Assembly: GCA_019449655.1 (NCBI GenBank)
Contig: JAHQXD010000001.1
Coordinates: 263,194-327,193 of the forward strand
Source of the DNA: Ferrigenium straubiae
GTDB taxonomy: Bacteria; Pseudomonadota; Gammaproteobacteria; Burkholderiales; Gallionellaceae
Direction of reading: 5' to 3'
DNA: 64,000 nt
Positions 30,538 through 39,148 of this stretch are shown piece by piece (position 1 is the stretch's first letter; every line of letters starts with the position of its first letter). Position numbers and translations under genes: made by a program. Below the pieces are notes generated by a model. That model was not told the origin of the DNA and did no database searches. It was given only the letters and a program-made list of their open reading frames with translations.

Positions 30538-31638
30538 ATGAATAATCATCTCCAGTCCGAGAATCATTTACTCCGCCAGCAGCTCGAAGCGCTGCTGCAC
30601 GAGGCACGGCAGAACGAAAGCAAGATGCGCCGCTTCGACCAGCTCCAGCGCCAGTTGATCGGCGCCGATTCCCTCCCGGAACTGATTCACCTCCTGCTCT
30701 CCGAGTACAGGCTGGCGTTCGGCGTGGAGTTCGTCACGCTGGCGCTGGTCGATCGGGAGCACGAGGCCAGCCGGATTCTCGAAAGCGGGGCCGGCAACGA
30801 AGAGGCACGCAACGGCCTCACGCTGCTCAAGTCGCCCGCCGCGCTCGAAGCCCTGTACGGCGGGAAACGCAGTCCGTATCTGGGCGCCTTCGACGCCAGG
30901 CACCACCAGCCCCTCTTCAAGGCTCCCGCGAAGGCGGTCGCATCGGTCGCGCTCATGCCGCTCATGCGGCACGGCGAACTGATCGGCAGCCTGCATCTCG
31001 GCAGCGCCAACCCGGAGCGTTATAGCGCCGGCTGCGGGACGGACTTCCTCGAACGGTTGGCCGAAATCGTCGCGATCTGCCTGGAGAACGCCCTCTCGCA
31101 GGAGCGCCTGAAGCGGATGGGGCTGACCGACGCGCTGACCGGCGTGCAGAACCGCCGCTACTTCGAGCACCGCTGCCAGATCGAAATCAGCCAGGCCCGC
31201 CGGCACAAGCATCCGCTGGCCTGCATGTTTCTCGACATCGACAGGTTCAAGAGCATCAACGACACCTACGGCCACCAGACGGGCGACGAGGTGCTGGTGG
31301 GCGTGGCCAGCTTCATCCAGTCGCAGTTGCGCGTGGGCGACACGATCGCGCGCTATGGCGGCGAGGAATTCGTCGTGCTGCTGCCGCAGACCGATATGTA
31401 CCATGCCAGCCAGATCGCGGAACGGATACGCCGCTGCATCGCAGAAGAAAACATCTACGCGCAATCCGGGCAGTCGATCAACCTCACCATCTCGATCGGA
31501 ATCTCCATGCTGCCCGCCGCGGACCCTGCCGCAGGGAACCACCAGCTCGCCGACCGCATGGTTGCCGCCGCGGACAAGGCGCTCTACCAGGCCAAGCATG
31601 AGGGACGGAACAGGGTGATCTGCGGGGAGCCTGCCTGA
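30538..31638 (+). CDS. Diguanylate cyclase with DUF484/GAF-like sensor
   Basis: 366 residues. The N-terminal third starts with a coiled coil (ENHLLRQQLEALLHEAR) and continues as a DUF484/GAF-like sensory domain. The C-terminal GGDEF domain has an active-site GGEEF (residues 274-278) and, exactly five residues earlier, the inhibitory-site RVGD (RxxD, 265-268). This is the pattern of an active, feedback-inhibited cyclase that makes c-di-GMP from two GTP. It is soluble. A c-di-GMP riboswitch controls the export genes at the left end of the window, so this enzyme could feed that circuit, though no direct link is shown. Only AGGAA lies before the ATG. Confidence 0.9.
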   Translation: MNNHLQSENHLLRQQLEALLHEARQNESKMRRFDQLQRQLIGADSLPELIHLLLSEYRLAFGVEFVTLALVDREHEASRILESGAGNEEARNGLTLLKSPAALEALYGGKRSPYLGAFDARHHQPLFKAPAKAVASVALMPLMRHGELIGSLHLGSANPERYSAGCGTDFLERLAEIVAICLENALSQERLKRMGLTDALTGVQNRRYFEHRCQIEISQARRHKHPLACMFLDIDRFKSINDTYGHQTGDEVLVGVASFIQSQLRVGDTIARYGGEEFVVLLPQTDMYHASQIAERIRRCIAEENIYAQSGQSINLTISIGISMLPAADPAAGNHQLADRMVAAADKALYQAKHEGRNRVICGEPA

Positions 31639-31777
31639 AGCTGCCTTCAAAATTGCTGCGGAGGGCGTCTGCGGCGTTGCGCGGTGCTCGCAATCCTCAT
31701 GTACTTGTGTACATTCCGGTTGCTGCGCTCCGTGCGCCTTGCATCCATCCCTCCTCGCGAATTTTTAAGGCAGCTTC
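31637..31777. repeat. 141-bp inverted-repeat element
   Basis: GAAGCTGCCTTCAAAATT (31637-31654) is the near-perfect inverse of AATTTTTAAGGCAGCTTC (31760-31777). The middle holds another palindrome (ATGTACTTGTGTACAT). It starts at the stop codon of the cyclase gene. It looks like a MITE-like or cruciform-forming intergenic repeat and encodes nothing recognisable. Confidence 0.6.
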
Positions 31778-31892
31778 TAGGTAGCTGCCTCGCTTAATTC
31801 AATCCACGGCTTCGGGTTGTAAAATAATGCGAGGCTGCCCCTTTTAGTTGCTTGTTGCGCGAGGTCCGTGTTGACCGAGAGGTTAGCCATCG

Positions 31893-33239
31893 TCATGGCG
31901 CTTGGTATTTCTTGATTCTTAGCGTTTCATGTAGCTTTTCGATGCTCTCAATAGCCAAGTAGCTACTGTTGGCTAAGAGCTCAATTGCGACAGATCGAGC
32001 AATGTGTATGAATGTGGCGAGGTCTTCTTCGGGAACGCTATCTTTACCGGAATGAACGACTGCGGATCGAATCCCGTAGAGTCGCTTAACAGTAGCCTCA
32101 ATATGCACACACGACTCAGGCGTGCTTCCCAGGATATGAGCGCAACTTTCAGATATCTGCGCCATGATTGATGGAGTAATTACACCTTTTTCGGTCGCGC
32201 TAAAGAGGACTTCGAGGGAAGTAGCTGCCTTGATGAATGCGCTAGCCGGATTTGGGTCAATGAGGGCCTGTGCAGTCCATTCAACGCTGCGAAGTATTCG
32301 CCTCTCAAGACTGTTGCACTGAGAGGCTAAGAGACCGAGCAACCGTGCAAACTCTTGGCTTGGCTTAGAAAAATACTCATCGTCAAGGGGGATGGCCTCT
32401 ATCGAGCCTTTGCGAGAATTGCCCGCAGTAATGTGATTGTCATTGAACAGGTAGTGCTGAGAAAGGCGTGAGCCAGCATAGTTGAGGATGCCGAATTCAA
32501 AGCGCTCCGTTCGGTGGCCAATCATGAAACGTATGGTCGATTCCAGCTTGGCAAAGAGAATGTCTGCAAGTTCCAGGGCCTTCTGTTCGTCTCGGGCCTG
32601 AACCTTACATTCAGCCAGCAGGCCATGCTTAGATTCGTTCCATACCCAAGAATCATTAGTTACATGTGGCCCTGTAATCAGCGATTTGTGGCGATGCCAA
32701 TCGTAGATCGTAAAGCACGATATGTTCAGCGGGTCCGTGCTATTGGAGAAAGATGCGCCAAACACCTCTCGAAGTACGCGATGCTCTACGATTGGAATTG
32801 CCTCTATGCTTTTCCAGAATACATCGCAATCTCCTTTCGTAAAGTCAATAGCCGCCTTCTTCTTGATCTGTAAGGTTGGCACTAGCAGTTGTGTAAACTT
32901 TGCTTTTGACAAGGTGCCAGAGACACCTGTTTCCATAAGCTTATTGATCGTTTGGTCAAACGTTCTTCTGTTGTCATCGCCGACAATGTTCAGAGCTTCT
33001 GGCCCAAAGCCAAAAGTCTGTCTTGAGCCGGGCTTATCAAACGCGATATGGCCCAGAGAGCATACGGTTAGTGCTTCGTTCAGTATTTTTAGTCGGTCCT
33101 TCTGTGACATCGATTCTTCCTCTTGGGCAAATGCTCTGCGTCTCTTGGCTATGAAGTACGCAAGCCAACTGGCGAGCGCTGAAGTGCCAATTCCCAAGAG
33201 TAGCGACGCGGCATCAATCCCATATGCAGGTGACAACAT
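31893..33239 (-). CDS. Membrane-anchored HEPN-domain protein
   Basis: 448 residues. One membrane helix near the N-terminus (SLLLGIGTSALASWLAYFIA, about residues 12-31) is followed by a basic RRRR stretch, a charged middle region, and a C-terminal all-helical domain with the HEPN ribonuclease motif RX4H (RSAVVH, R391 and H396), of the Apea-like subtype. This region has lower GC than its neighbours. No partner nucleotidyltransferase or toxin is adjacent. A role as a membrane-bound RNA-cleaving defence or stress effector is plausible; the domain assignment rests mainly on the C-terminal motif and its position. Confidence 0.65.
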   Translation of the reverse strand: MLSPAYGIDAASLLLGIGTSALASWLAYFIAKRRRAFAQEEESMSQKDRLKILNEALTVCSLGHIAFDKPGSRQTFGFGPEALNIVGDDNRRTFDQTINKLMETGVSGTLSKAKFTQLLVPTLQIKKKAAIDFTKGDCDVFWKSIEAIPIVEHRVLREVFGASFSNSTDPLNISCFTIYDWHRHKSLITGPHVTNDSWVWNESKHGLLAECKVQARDEQKALELADILFAKLESTIRFMIGHRTERFEFGILNYAGSRLSQHYLFNDNHITAGNSRKGSIEAIPLDDEYFSKPSQEFARLLGLLASQCNSLERRILRSVEWTAQALIDPNPASAFIKAATSLEVLFSATEKGVITPSIMAQISESCAHILGSTPESCVHIEATVKRLYGIRSAVVHSGKDSVPEEDLATFIHIARSVAIELLANSSYLAIESIEKLHETLRIKKYQAP

Positions 33240-33317
33240 TGATGATGGCTAACATAAAGTAGACGCCCTAAAAAATCCCGGGAAAGGCACCTTCGAGTAG
33301 CGGGTGGTTTGTTCTCT

Positions 33318-33626
33318 TCAGTGTTTCCGGGAAGTCTCGGCGGGCGGCTGGCTCAGGATGCTCGCCATCTCCTCGTTGCTGAGGAATGCGCCTCCGTGAT
33401 CCGAATGGAGCGCCTCGATCTTGTCGCCCTTGCTCCGGTATTCGAGGACCTTGTTGATGACGTCGATGCATTCCTTCAGCGCTTTTTCCGCGCTTTCGAA
33501 ATAGGTGCCGACGGTGAACGCGGTGATGTTCATGAGGACGAAGATTTTCTGGTCTTCATCGGCGCAGAGGCTGATGTAAATCGGTGCTCCCGTTATCGTC
33601 TTGACCCTGATCAACTGACTTTGCAT
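33318..33626 (-). CDS. Hypothetical protein, 102 residues
   Basis: Small soluble protein on the minus strand. The N-terminal half looks beta-rich (IRVKTITGAPIYISLC, KIFVLMNITAFTVGTYF) and the C-terminal half helical (SAEKALKECIDVINKVLEY). There is no signal peptide, and I do not recognise a family. AGGAG lies upstream of the start. The gaps on both sides are large, so it is probably transcribed alone. Confidence 0.5.
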   Translation of the reverse strand: MQSQLIRVKTITGAPIYISLCADEDQKIFVLMNITAFTVGTYFESAEKALKECIDVINKVLEYRSKGDKIEALHSDHGGAFLSNEEMASILSQPPAETSRKH

Positions 33627-33714
33627 TTTATCTCCTGATTGTTATTCAACTGGCTCGCCGAACTATACATGCGTGTGCCGGCAGCGGCTAGTTGTGTGAC
33701 ACCCGCGCCGTCAT

Positions 33715-33789
33715 TCCGGCGCAGGCCGGAATCCAGTGGGTTTAAAACAAAATGCATTTTTGTCTTGCTGGATTCCGGCCTGCGCCGGA
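33715..33789. repeat. Perfect 22-bp inverted repeat
   Basis: The 22 bases at 33715-33736 are the exact inverse complement of 33768-33789 (arms start TCCGGCGCAGGCCGG). They are separated by 31 bases. This is a REP-like element in a 219-base gap that contains no gene. Confidence 0.8.
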
Positions 33790-33845
33790 GTGGCGGAATT
33801 TTTTGATTCCCCTGATTTCATTCCGCGCTCTTCAATTTGTAAACC

Positions 33846-36341
33846 TCACTCATTCTTCTGCACCCAGAAGTGGTACATGCTCCCGAAGGTATCGGGATTC
33901 TCGTTCTCGAAAACCTGCCACTGCGCAAGATCGGTGGCGGCGCGGTCTTCGGGGACACGCTGCCGGTAGGCGTGCAGCACCTCGGCGCCGATTTCGAAGC
34001 CGAGGAAGGTCAGCTTGTTTTTTCGCAGGAATTCCTCGATGCCCGCCAGCGTCATGCCGTGTTCGTGCACGTGGAACAGCAGGTCGCGGCAGGTGCTGGT
34101 GCTGAAGAAATCCGCCGAGTTCAGCGCCGCGCCGAACTCCGCATGGTTGCCCGCATCGATCAGGTCCTGGCGGAAGCGCCGGATTTCTTCGGGCGAGGAG
34201 CCGTAGCCGCGCTCGGCGATGAAGTCCCATATGCCTGTGATGTTCCGCCGCGCCGTCGCGCTGTAGAGGCCGAGCTCCATGAAGCCGCCGGGGCGCAAGA
34301 GGGAGAGCAGCGCCTGCCATCCGGCATACGGGTCGGCGAGGTGGTGCAGCACGCCGACCGATTCGATCACGTCGAAGCTGCGCCCGAGCGAGCCGAGCCT
34401 CAGCAGGTCGGCCTGCGCGTATTCGACCGAGGTCAGGCCGAGCTCCTGCGTCTTGCGTTTCGCGTAGGCGAGGCTGCTCAGGCTGAGGTCGATGGCCAGC
34501 ACCTGCGCGCCTTCGATGCGCTGCACCGTGGCGATGGAATGCTGGCCGGTGCCGCAGCCCGCGACGAGCACGTCGATGCTGTCGCTTTTGCCGGGGCGCT
34601 TGAAGGAAGCCAGCGGAAACTTTTGCGATAGATAGGCGGAGATGTCTTTTGCCTTCACCACAGGATCGGGCCTGATCCAGCGCGGGTAGAGGTTCTCCTC
34701 GTACTGGTTCTGCACGAGCAGCGACACCTCGTCCTCGATGGCGGTCAGCCGCGGTATGGCGGCACGCAGTTCCCGCTCTTCCGCCGGTTCTTGCACCTGT
34801 TGTTTCAGGATGGCCGCGACTTCCTCGGGCCATTGTTTTTCAAGCAGCCGCCCGGCGAGCGGAAGGGAGCCGAGCGGAAAATAGGCCGCGACCGCAGCAA
34901 GCCACAGCGGAGGTATTTGCGCACCCGCTTGCAGCGCCGCGGCCAGCGAGTCGCGCAATTCTCCCGCCTTGCCGATTTCTCCATCGGTGAACGAAAACAC
35001 GTATTCGTTGATGAAGCATTGGCGCGCCAGCACGCTGCAGAAACTCAAGGCGGCACCGGTTTCGTCGCCCGCCATGGAGGCTTCGAGCAGGGCATGGCGC
35101 GCGAGGGTCAGGAAGCGTTCCGTTTCGATATCGCAGACGGGCATCGCATCGAGCAGGGCGATGAGCAGCGCATCGTTGGCGAGCGCGGCAAGGCCGTCAA
35201 CATAAGGCCCGCGTAGCGATTCGTTTGCCCCCTCGCCCGCAGGGATTGAAGATTGCTCTTTTCGTTCGCCTCCTCTCCCGCTTGCGGGAGAGGATTGAGG
35301 AGAGGGCATCGGGAGAGGGTTGGGGAGAGGGGAGGGGCCGAATAGCTCCTGCGCCGCGAGCCGTTGAGGCCAGGCATTGGCTGCGCGCGCCACGCATTCC
35401 CCGATGTCCGGGTTGAGCCTGACGAGGCCGAAGCCGGCCTGCGCCAGTTCGCTCGGCCGCCCCCAGGGTTCGGTCAGGGCGCGCACCATCGCCGCGCGGA
35501 CGCCGCTGTCGTCCTGCGTGAAGTGCAGGTGTTTCGCGCAGGCGACGAAGATGTTTCTGGCTTCCGGCGTTTCTCTGTATTGCAGGGAGTGGTACACGAC
35601 GTTCAGGGCCGTTGCCGGATCGCCCTGCGCATTGAGCAGCAGGGCGAGGCTGTTGAGCGCTTCGACGAAATCCGGCCTGATCTGCAGCGCCAGGCGCAGG
35701 CTGGCTTCGGCATCGATGGGCTGTCCCAGTTCGCTGAGGGTGTTGCCGAGGTTGCAGTGCGCCTCGGCGTAACCCGGCCTGATCTGCAGCGCACGCCGGT
35801 AGCTCGCGGCGGCCTCATCGAGCTGCCCCATGTCCTTGAGGGTGTTGCCGAGATTGTTATGCGCTTCGACGTAATTCGGCCTGATCGCCAGCGTGCGGCG
35901 GTAGCTTGCGGCGGCTTCGTCCAGCCGCCCCAGGTTATGCAGCGTGCTGCCGAGGTTGTAGTGCACCTCTTCGTCGTCCGGCAGCAGTGCCGCCGCTTTC
36001 TGCAGGGAGGCCAGCGCGTCCGCGCTTCGACCCAACTGATTGGCTGCCGCGCCCAATACCTTCCAGCCGAAACCGTAGCGCGGAAAATTATCCGTCACCG
36101 AGCGCGCTAGATGCTCGGCTTCCATGTAGCGCTGCTGGTTGAAGAGCGACACCAGGGCGCCGATTTCCCGATGGCCGGGCGTCCCTTGTGCGGCAGGCAC
36201 TTCTGGCGCAGCGAAATGAGCCGGTGGCCGCGGAGGCGGAAATGCCGCGCCTGCTTCGAGTTTGTCGGAACAGCACTTCTTGTATTTTTTTCCGCTGCCG
36301 CAGGGGCAGGGGTCGTTTCTTCCGGATTTCACGCTTGCCAT
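33846..36341 (-). CDS. SEC-C / TPR / class I methyltransferase multidomain protein
   Basis: 831 residues from the ATG at 36341; a GTG six codons upstream is less likely. An N-terminal SEC-C zinc motif (CPCGSGKKYKKCC) is followed by about five TPR units (EVHYNLGSTLHNLGRLDEA-type, residues about 50-280), a helical spacer, and a C-terminal SAM-dependent methyltransferase with motif I VLVAGCGTGQHSI (about 600), VLAIDLSLSSL and VLHHLADPYAGW. The substrate is unknown; a sugar or protein target via the TPRs is typical for this family. Around codon 350 a palindromic repeat is translated in frame (PSPQSSPASGRGG), a recent insertion. Alone on its strand here. Confidence 0.82.
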   Translation of the reverse strand: MASVKSGRNDPCPCGSGKKYKKCCSDKLEAGAAFPPPRPPAHFAAPEVPAAQGTPGHREIGALVSLFNQQRYMEAEHLARSVTDNFPRYGFGWKVLGAAANQLGRSADALASLQKAAALLPDDEEVHYNLGSTLHNLGRLDEAAASYRRTLAIRPNYVEAHNNLGNTLKDMGQLDEAAASYRRALQIRPGYAEAHCNLGNTLSELGQPIDAEASLRLALQIRPDFVEALNSLALLLNAQGDPATALNVVYHSLQYRETPEARNIFVACAKHLHFTQDDSGVRAAMVRALTEPWGRPSELAQAGFGLVRLNPDIGECVARAANAWPQRLAAQELFGPSPLPNPLPMPSPQSSPASGRGGERKEQSSIPAGEGANESLRGPYVDGLAALANDALLIALLDAMPVCDIETERFLTLARHALLEASMAGDETGAALSFCSVLARQCFINEYVFSFTDGEIGKAGELRDSLAAALQAGAQIPPLWLAAVAAYFPLGSLPLAGRLLEKQWPEEVAAILKQQVQEPAEERELRAAIPRLTAIEDEVSLLVQNQYEENLYPRWIRPDPVVKAKDISAYLSQKFPLASFKRPGKSDSIDVLVAGCGTGQHSIATVQRIEGAQVLAIDLSLSSLAYAKRKTQELGLTSVEYAQADLLRLGSLGRSFDVIESVGVLHHLADPYAGWQALLSLLRPGGFMELGLYSATARRNITGIWDFIAERGYGSSPEEIRRFRQDLIDAGNHAEFGAALNSADFFSTSTCRDLLFHVHEHGMTLAGIEEFLRKNKLTFLGFEIGAEVLHAYRQRVPEDRAATDLAQWQVFENENPDTFGSMYHFWVQKNE
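35230..35335. repeat. Palindromic repeat inserted in frame within a gene
   Basis: The block contains the hairpin CCTCTCCCGC-TT-GCGGGAGAGG (35272-35293) and the tandem GGGAGAGGGTTGGGGAGAGG piece, a well-known interspersed repeat type in proteobacteria. It lies inside the SEC-C/TPR/methyltransferase gene, in frame and without a stop. Confidence 0.75.
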
Positions 36342-36474
36342 CCTTGTTCGTCGATGCACCGGAGAGCGCCTCGCATAGCCTGCCGGGCAAGCCTCCTCTG
36401 CCCATTATGAGGCTTCACCTGTTACGCGGGGGCGCGTTTTGGGGCGGGATGCGAGGCTTCGGAAAGCTTGCCGC

Positions 36475-36960
36475 TTAATTGCCCATGGCCAGGGAGTTTT
36501 TGTACGACGGGATATATTCATACTGGCAGTTCCCAAAAGCCGGCTTCATCTGCATGTCATCCTCGGTGATATGCCCGACCAGCCAATCGCGCAGAAATTG
36601 ATAGAGCGTCCTGATCTTGTTGCCGGGCATGGTCCAGTTGTTTGCTGCCAGTTCGTCCCGCAGGTATTGAAGCTCGTCCAGCAAACGCCGATGCGCGAGG
36701 TCGTGGCGGCCGAAATCAAGGCCGATGGAGAGCGCAAAGATTCTCTCATTTTCAAAATGAGTCACCAGCCAGGTTTCGAGCAGTTCAAACGCACCAGGCA
36801 GTTCGGCGGCATTCCCCGCTTCGATCATGCGCAGGATGTTATTGATCTTGCTTATCAGGTTTCGATGCTCCGAGTCCAGTATTGCGTTTCCAATACTCAA
36901 CTGCTTCGACCAGGCAAAGCCAGCCGGGCGCCTGCTTTTCCACCATATGATTTTTTCCAT
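36475..36960 (-). CDS. Bacteriohemerythrin
   Basis: 161 residues with the di-iron ligand set of bacteriohemerythrins: H32 (LDSEH), H68 and E72 (THFENE), H86 and H90 (RHDLAH), then H130 and D135 (GHITEDD). This matches the H...HxxxE...HxxxH...HxxxxD pattern. It is soluble and single-domain, with no sensory partner domain. It binds oxygen reversibly at a non-heme di-iron centre, fitting oxygen scavenging or delivery in a microaerobic lifestyle. It follows the RelA gene in the same direction after a gap. Confidence 0.9.
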   Translation of the reverse strand: MEKIIWWKSRRPAGFAWSKQLSIGNAILDSEHRNLISKINNILRMIEAGNAAELPGAFELLETWLVTHFENERIFALSIGLDFGRHDLAHRRLLDELQYLRDELAANNWTMPGNKIRTLYQFLRDWLVGHITEDDMQMKPAFGNCQYEYIPSYKNSLAMGN

Positions 36961-37025
36961 TGTCCGTTAAAGGCCGCTGTAAAAAAGGCGCGCACTATAT
37001 CCATCCTCTCCGGAAATTCATATAT

Positions 37026-37049
37026 GCCTGAATGCCTATATATTTCGGC
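37026..37049. repeat. AT-loop palindromic element, copy 3 (inverted)
   Basis: GCCTGAAT (37026-37033) faces ATTTCGGC (37042-37049); read on the minus strand this gives TAGGCCGAAATATATA, identical to the left half of the copies at 962 and 4811. The right arm is slightly degenerate. It lies 60 bases after the RelA stop. Confidence 0.5.
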
Positions 37050-37107
37050 CTAGTTCTTTCGGGTAATACGGACTAGTTCTTTTGGCGAATTGGCGATCGG
37101 ATTTTTC

Positions 37108-39078
37108 CTACTCTCTCGCCCAGACCGCGCCGAGCATCCGGTCGCGCTTGTCTTCCGGCACGCGCTGCATGAAGGCGCAATCCTGCCGGTGGATGGTGAT
37201 GCCGCGGTCGCGCGTGACGTAGCCGGTGATGGCCGCAGGCTTCTCCGGCTTGCAGCACCTGGCCAGCTTGATCATCAGGTTGTCCACTCCTTCGATCAGC
37301 ACGCCCGTTGCGGAGTTGCGCCGCATGGCGGGCTTGCGGGAAACGGGTTGCGGAGCGGCTGCCGGCTTCGCGGGAACCTCCTGCTGGACGGCAAGGCTGA
37401 CGCGGTGCGGAGTGATCTCGCCGCGTCCGAGGGCGGCGAGCAGTTCTTCCAGTTTGTGGAAGTGCAGGCGCTGCGCGATTTTCTCCTGGTTGACGGAACT
37501 CACGCCGAGGCGCTGCAGTTCGCGCTCGAGCAACGTTCTTCCCTGCGCGATGCTGTCGTCGAGGTTTTGCGTCTTGAACCAGTGCCGCACCTTGGCGCGC
37601 ACGCGCGCGCTCCTGATGTAGCCGAGCCGCGGGCTGAGCCAGTCGCGGCTCGGCGCGCCCTGTTTTGCGGTGAGGATTTCCACGCGCTGCCCGTTCTGCA
37701 ATGGGTATTTGAGCGGCACGATGTTGCCGTCCACCTTGGCGCCGCGCGTGCGGTGGCCGAGATCGGTGTGCAGGGTGTAGGCGAAATCCACCGGGGTCGC
37801 GCCCCTCGGCAAGTCCAGCACCTTGCCCTGCGGCGTGAATACGTACACGCGGTCCTGCAGCAATTCGTTCCTGAACTGCTCCTGCAGGTTGCCGCTGTCG
37901 GCCAGCTCCGCCTTCCACGCGAGAATCTGGCGCAGCCAGGCGAGTTTGTCATCGAATCCGGTTTCGGACTTTTTGTTTTCCTTGTAGCGCCAGTGCGCGG
38001 CGACGCCGAGTTCCGAGTCGTGATGCATCTCGTGGGTACGGATCTGCACTTCCACGGCAAGGCCTTTCGGGCCGGTCACGGCGGTGTGTAGCGAGCGGTA
38101 GCCGTTGCCCTTGGGGTTCGCGATGTAGTCGTCGAACTCGCTGGCGATGGGCGGCCAGAGCTCGTGCACCACCGAGAGTGCCGCGTAGCAATTCTGAACA
38201 TCGCTTACCAAAATGCGCACAGCGCGCACGTCGTAGAGCTCGCCGAACTCGACACGCTTGCGCTTCATCTTGTTGATGATGCTGTGGATGTGCTTGGGGC
38301 GGCCGGTCACCTCGGCCGCGATGCCGGCCGCATCCAGCTTTTGTTTGAGCCGCGCGATCACCTCCGCGATGTAGCGCTCCCGGTCTACGCGGCGCTCGTC
38401 GAGCAGCCTCGCCACCTTCTTGTAGAGCGTCGGCTCCAGGTGGCGCAGCGACAGGTCTTCCAGTTCCCACTTGAGCTGCCACACGCCGAGCCGGTTCGCG
38501 AGCGGGGCGAAGATGCTCTGCGTCTCGCGCGCGATCTGTTCCTGCTGCTCCGGTCTTGCGCCGGACAGGTTGCGCAGGGTCTGGGTGCGCTCGGCGAGCT
38601 TGATGAGCACGACGCGGATGTCTTCCACCATCGCCAGCAGCATCTTGCGCAGGCTCTCGATCTGCCGCGCGGCCTCGTCCTTGTCCTGCGCGCCGCGTAT
38701 CTCGCTGAACAGGCGGATGCGCTCCACGCGCGAGATGCCCTCGACCAGCGCCGTCACGCTGCGGCCAAAAAGCCCGGTCAGCGCCTCGGCCCATTCATCG
38801 AGGTAATCCGGCACGGCGTGCAGCACGGCGGCCGCGATGGTTTCGTGGTCGAGGCGCATGCCGATCAGGATGGCCGCCGAGCCGAACGCGTGCCGCAAAA
38901 GCGGCGTGCCGGTGACTTCGGTCTGCCCGTGGTAGAGCGGCGCGGCGAATTCGCACGCCTTGCGGATCAGCGCAATCTCGGCGGGCGGATAAGCGGGAGG
39001 CAGCGCGGCCAGCCAGGCCTGGATGTCTGCGCTGTCCTCGCCCGCGAGAGGGGGAAAGTCGTGCTGGACGGAAACCAT
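37108..39078 (-). CDS. relA: RelA-type (p)ppGpp synthetase lacking the C-terminal ACT domain
   Basis: 656 residues. The N-terminal hydrolase fold is degenerate: the HD pair and HDxxED motif needed for (p)ppGpp hydrolysis read RHAFGSA and VLHAVPDY, as in synthetase-only RelA. The synthetase domain is intact (NPKGNGYRSLHTAV, VEVQIRT, AAHWRYKE). TGS (VYVFTPQGKVLDLPRGATPVDFAY) and zinc-finger-like (LARCCKPEKPAAITGYVT) domains follow. The protein then stops at AVWARE, just where E. coli RelA (DAVWGE) continues for about 80 residues of ACT domain. No ACT remnant is seen behind the stop. It should make (p)ppGpp on stalled ribosomes, with altered ribosome sensing. Confidence 0.88.
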   Translation of the reverse strand: MVSVQHDFPPLAGEDSADIQAWLAALPPAYPPAEIALIRKACEFAAPLYHGQTEVTGTPLLRHAFGSAAILIGMRLDHETIAAAVLHAVPDYLDEWAEALTGLFGRSVTALVEGISRVERIRLFSEIRGAQDKDEAARQIESLRKMLLAMVEDIRVVLIKLAERTQTLRNLSGARPEQQEQIARETQSIFAPLANRLGVWQLKWELEDLSLRHLEPTLYKKVARLLDERRVDRERYIAEVIARLKQKLDAAGIAAEVTGRPKHIHSIINKMKRKRVEFGELYDVRAVRILVSDVQNCYAALSVVHELWPPIASEFDDYIANPKGNGYRSLHTAVTGPKGLAVEVQIRTHEMHHDSELGVAAHWRYKENKKSETGFDDKLAWLRQILAWKAELADSGNLQEQFRNELLQDRVYVFTPQGKVLDLPRGATPVDFAYTLHTDLGHRTRGAKVDGNIVPLKYPLQNGQRVEILTAKQGAPSRDWLSPRLGYIRSARVRAKVRHWFKTQNLDDSIAQGRTLLERELQRLGVSSVNQEKIAQRLHFHKLEELLAALGRGEITPHRVSLAVQQEVPAKPAAAPQPVSRKPAMRRNSATGVLIEGVDNLMIKLARCCKPEKPAAITGYVTRDRGITIHRQDCAFMQRVPEDKRDRMLGAVWARE

Positions 39079-39148
39079 GTGTTTCAGGCTCGGTGGAAAA
39101 TCCTGATGCGGAGATTACACGGATTGAGCCGCGTTCACTACCGCGGCA

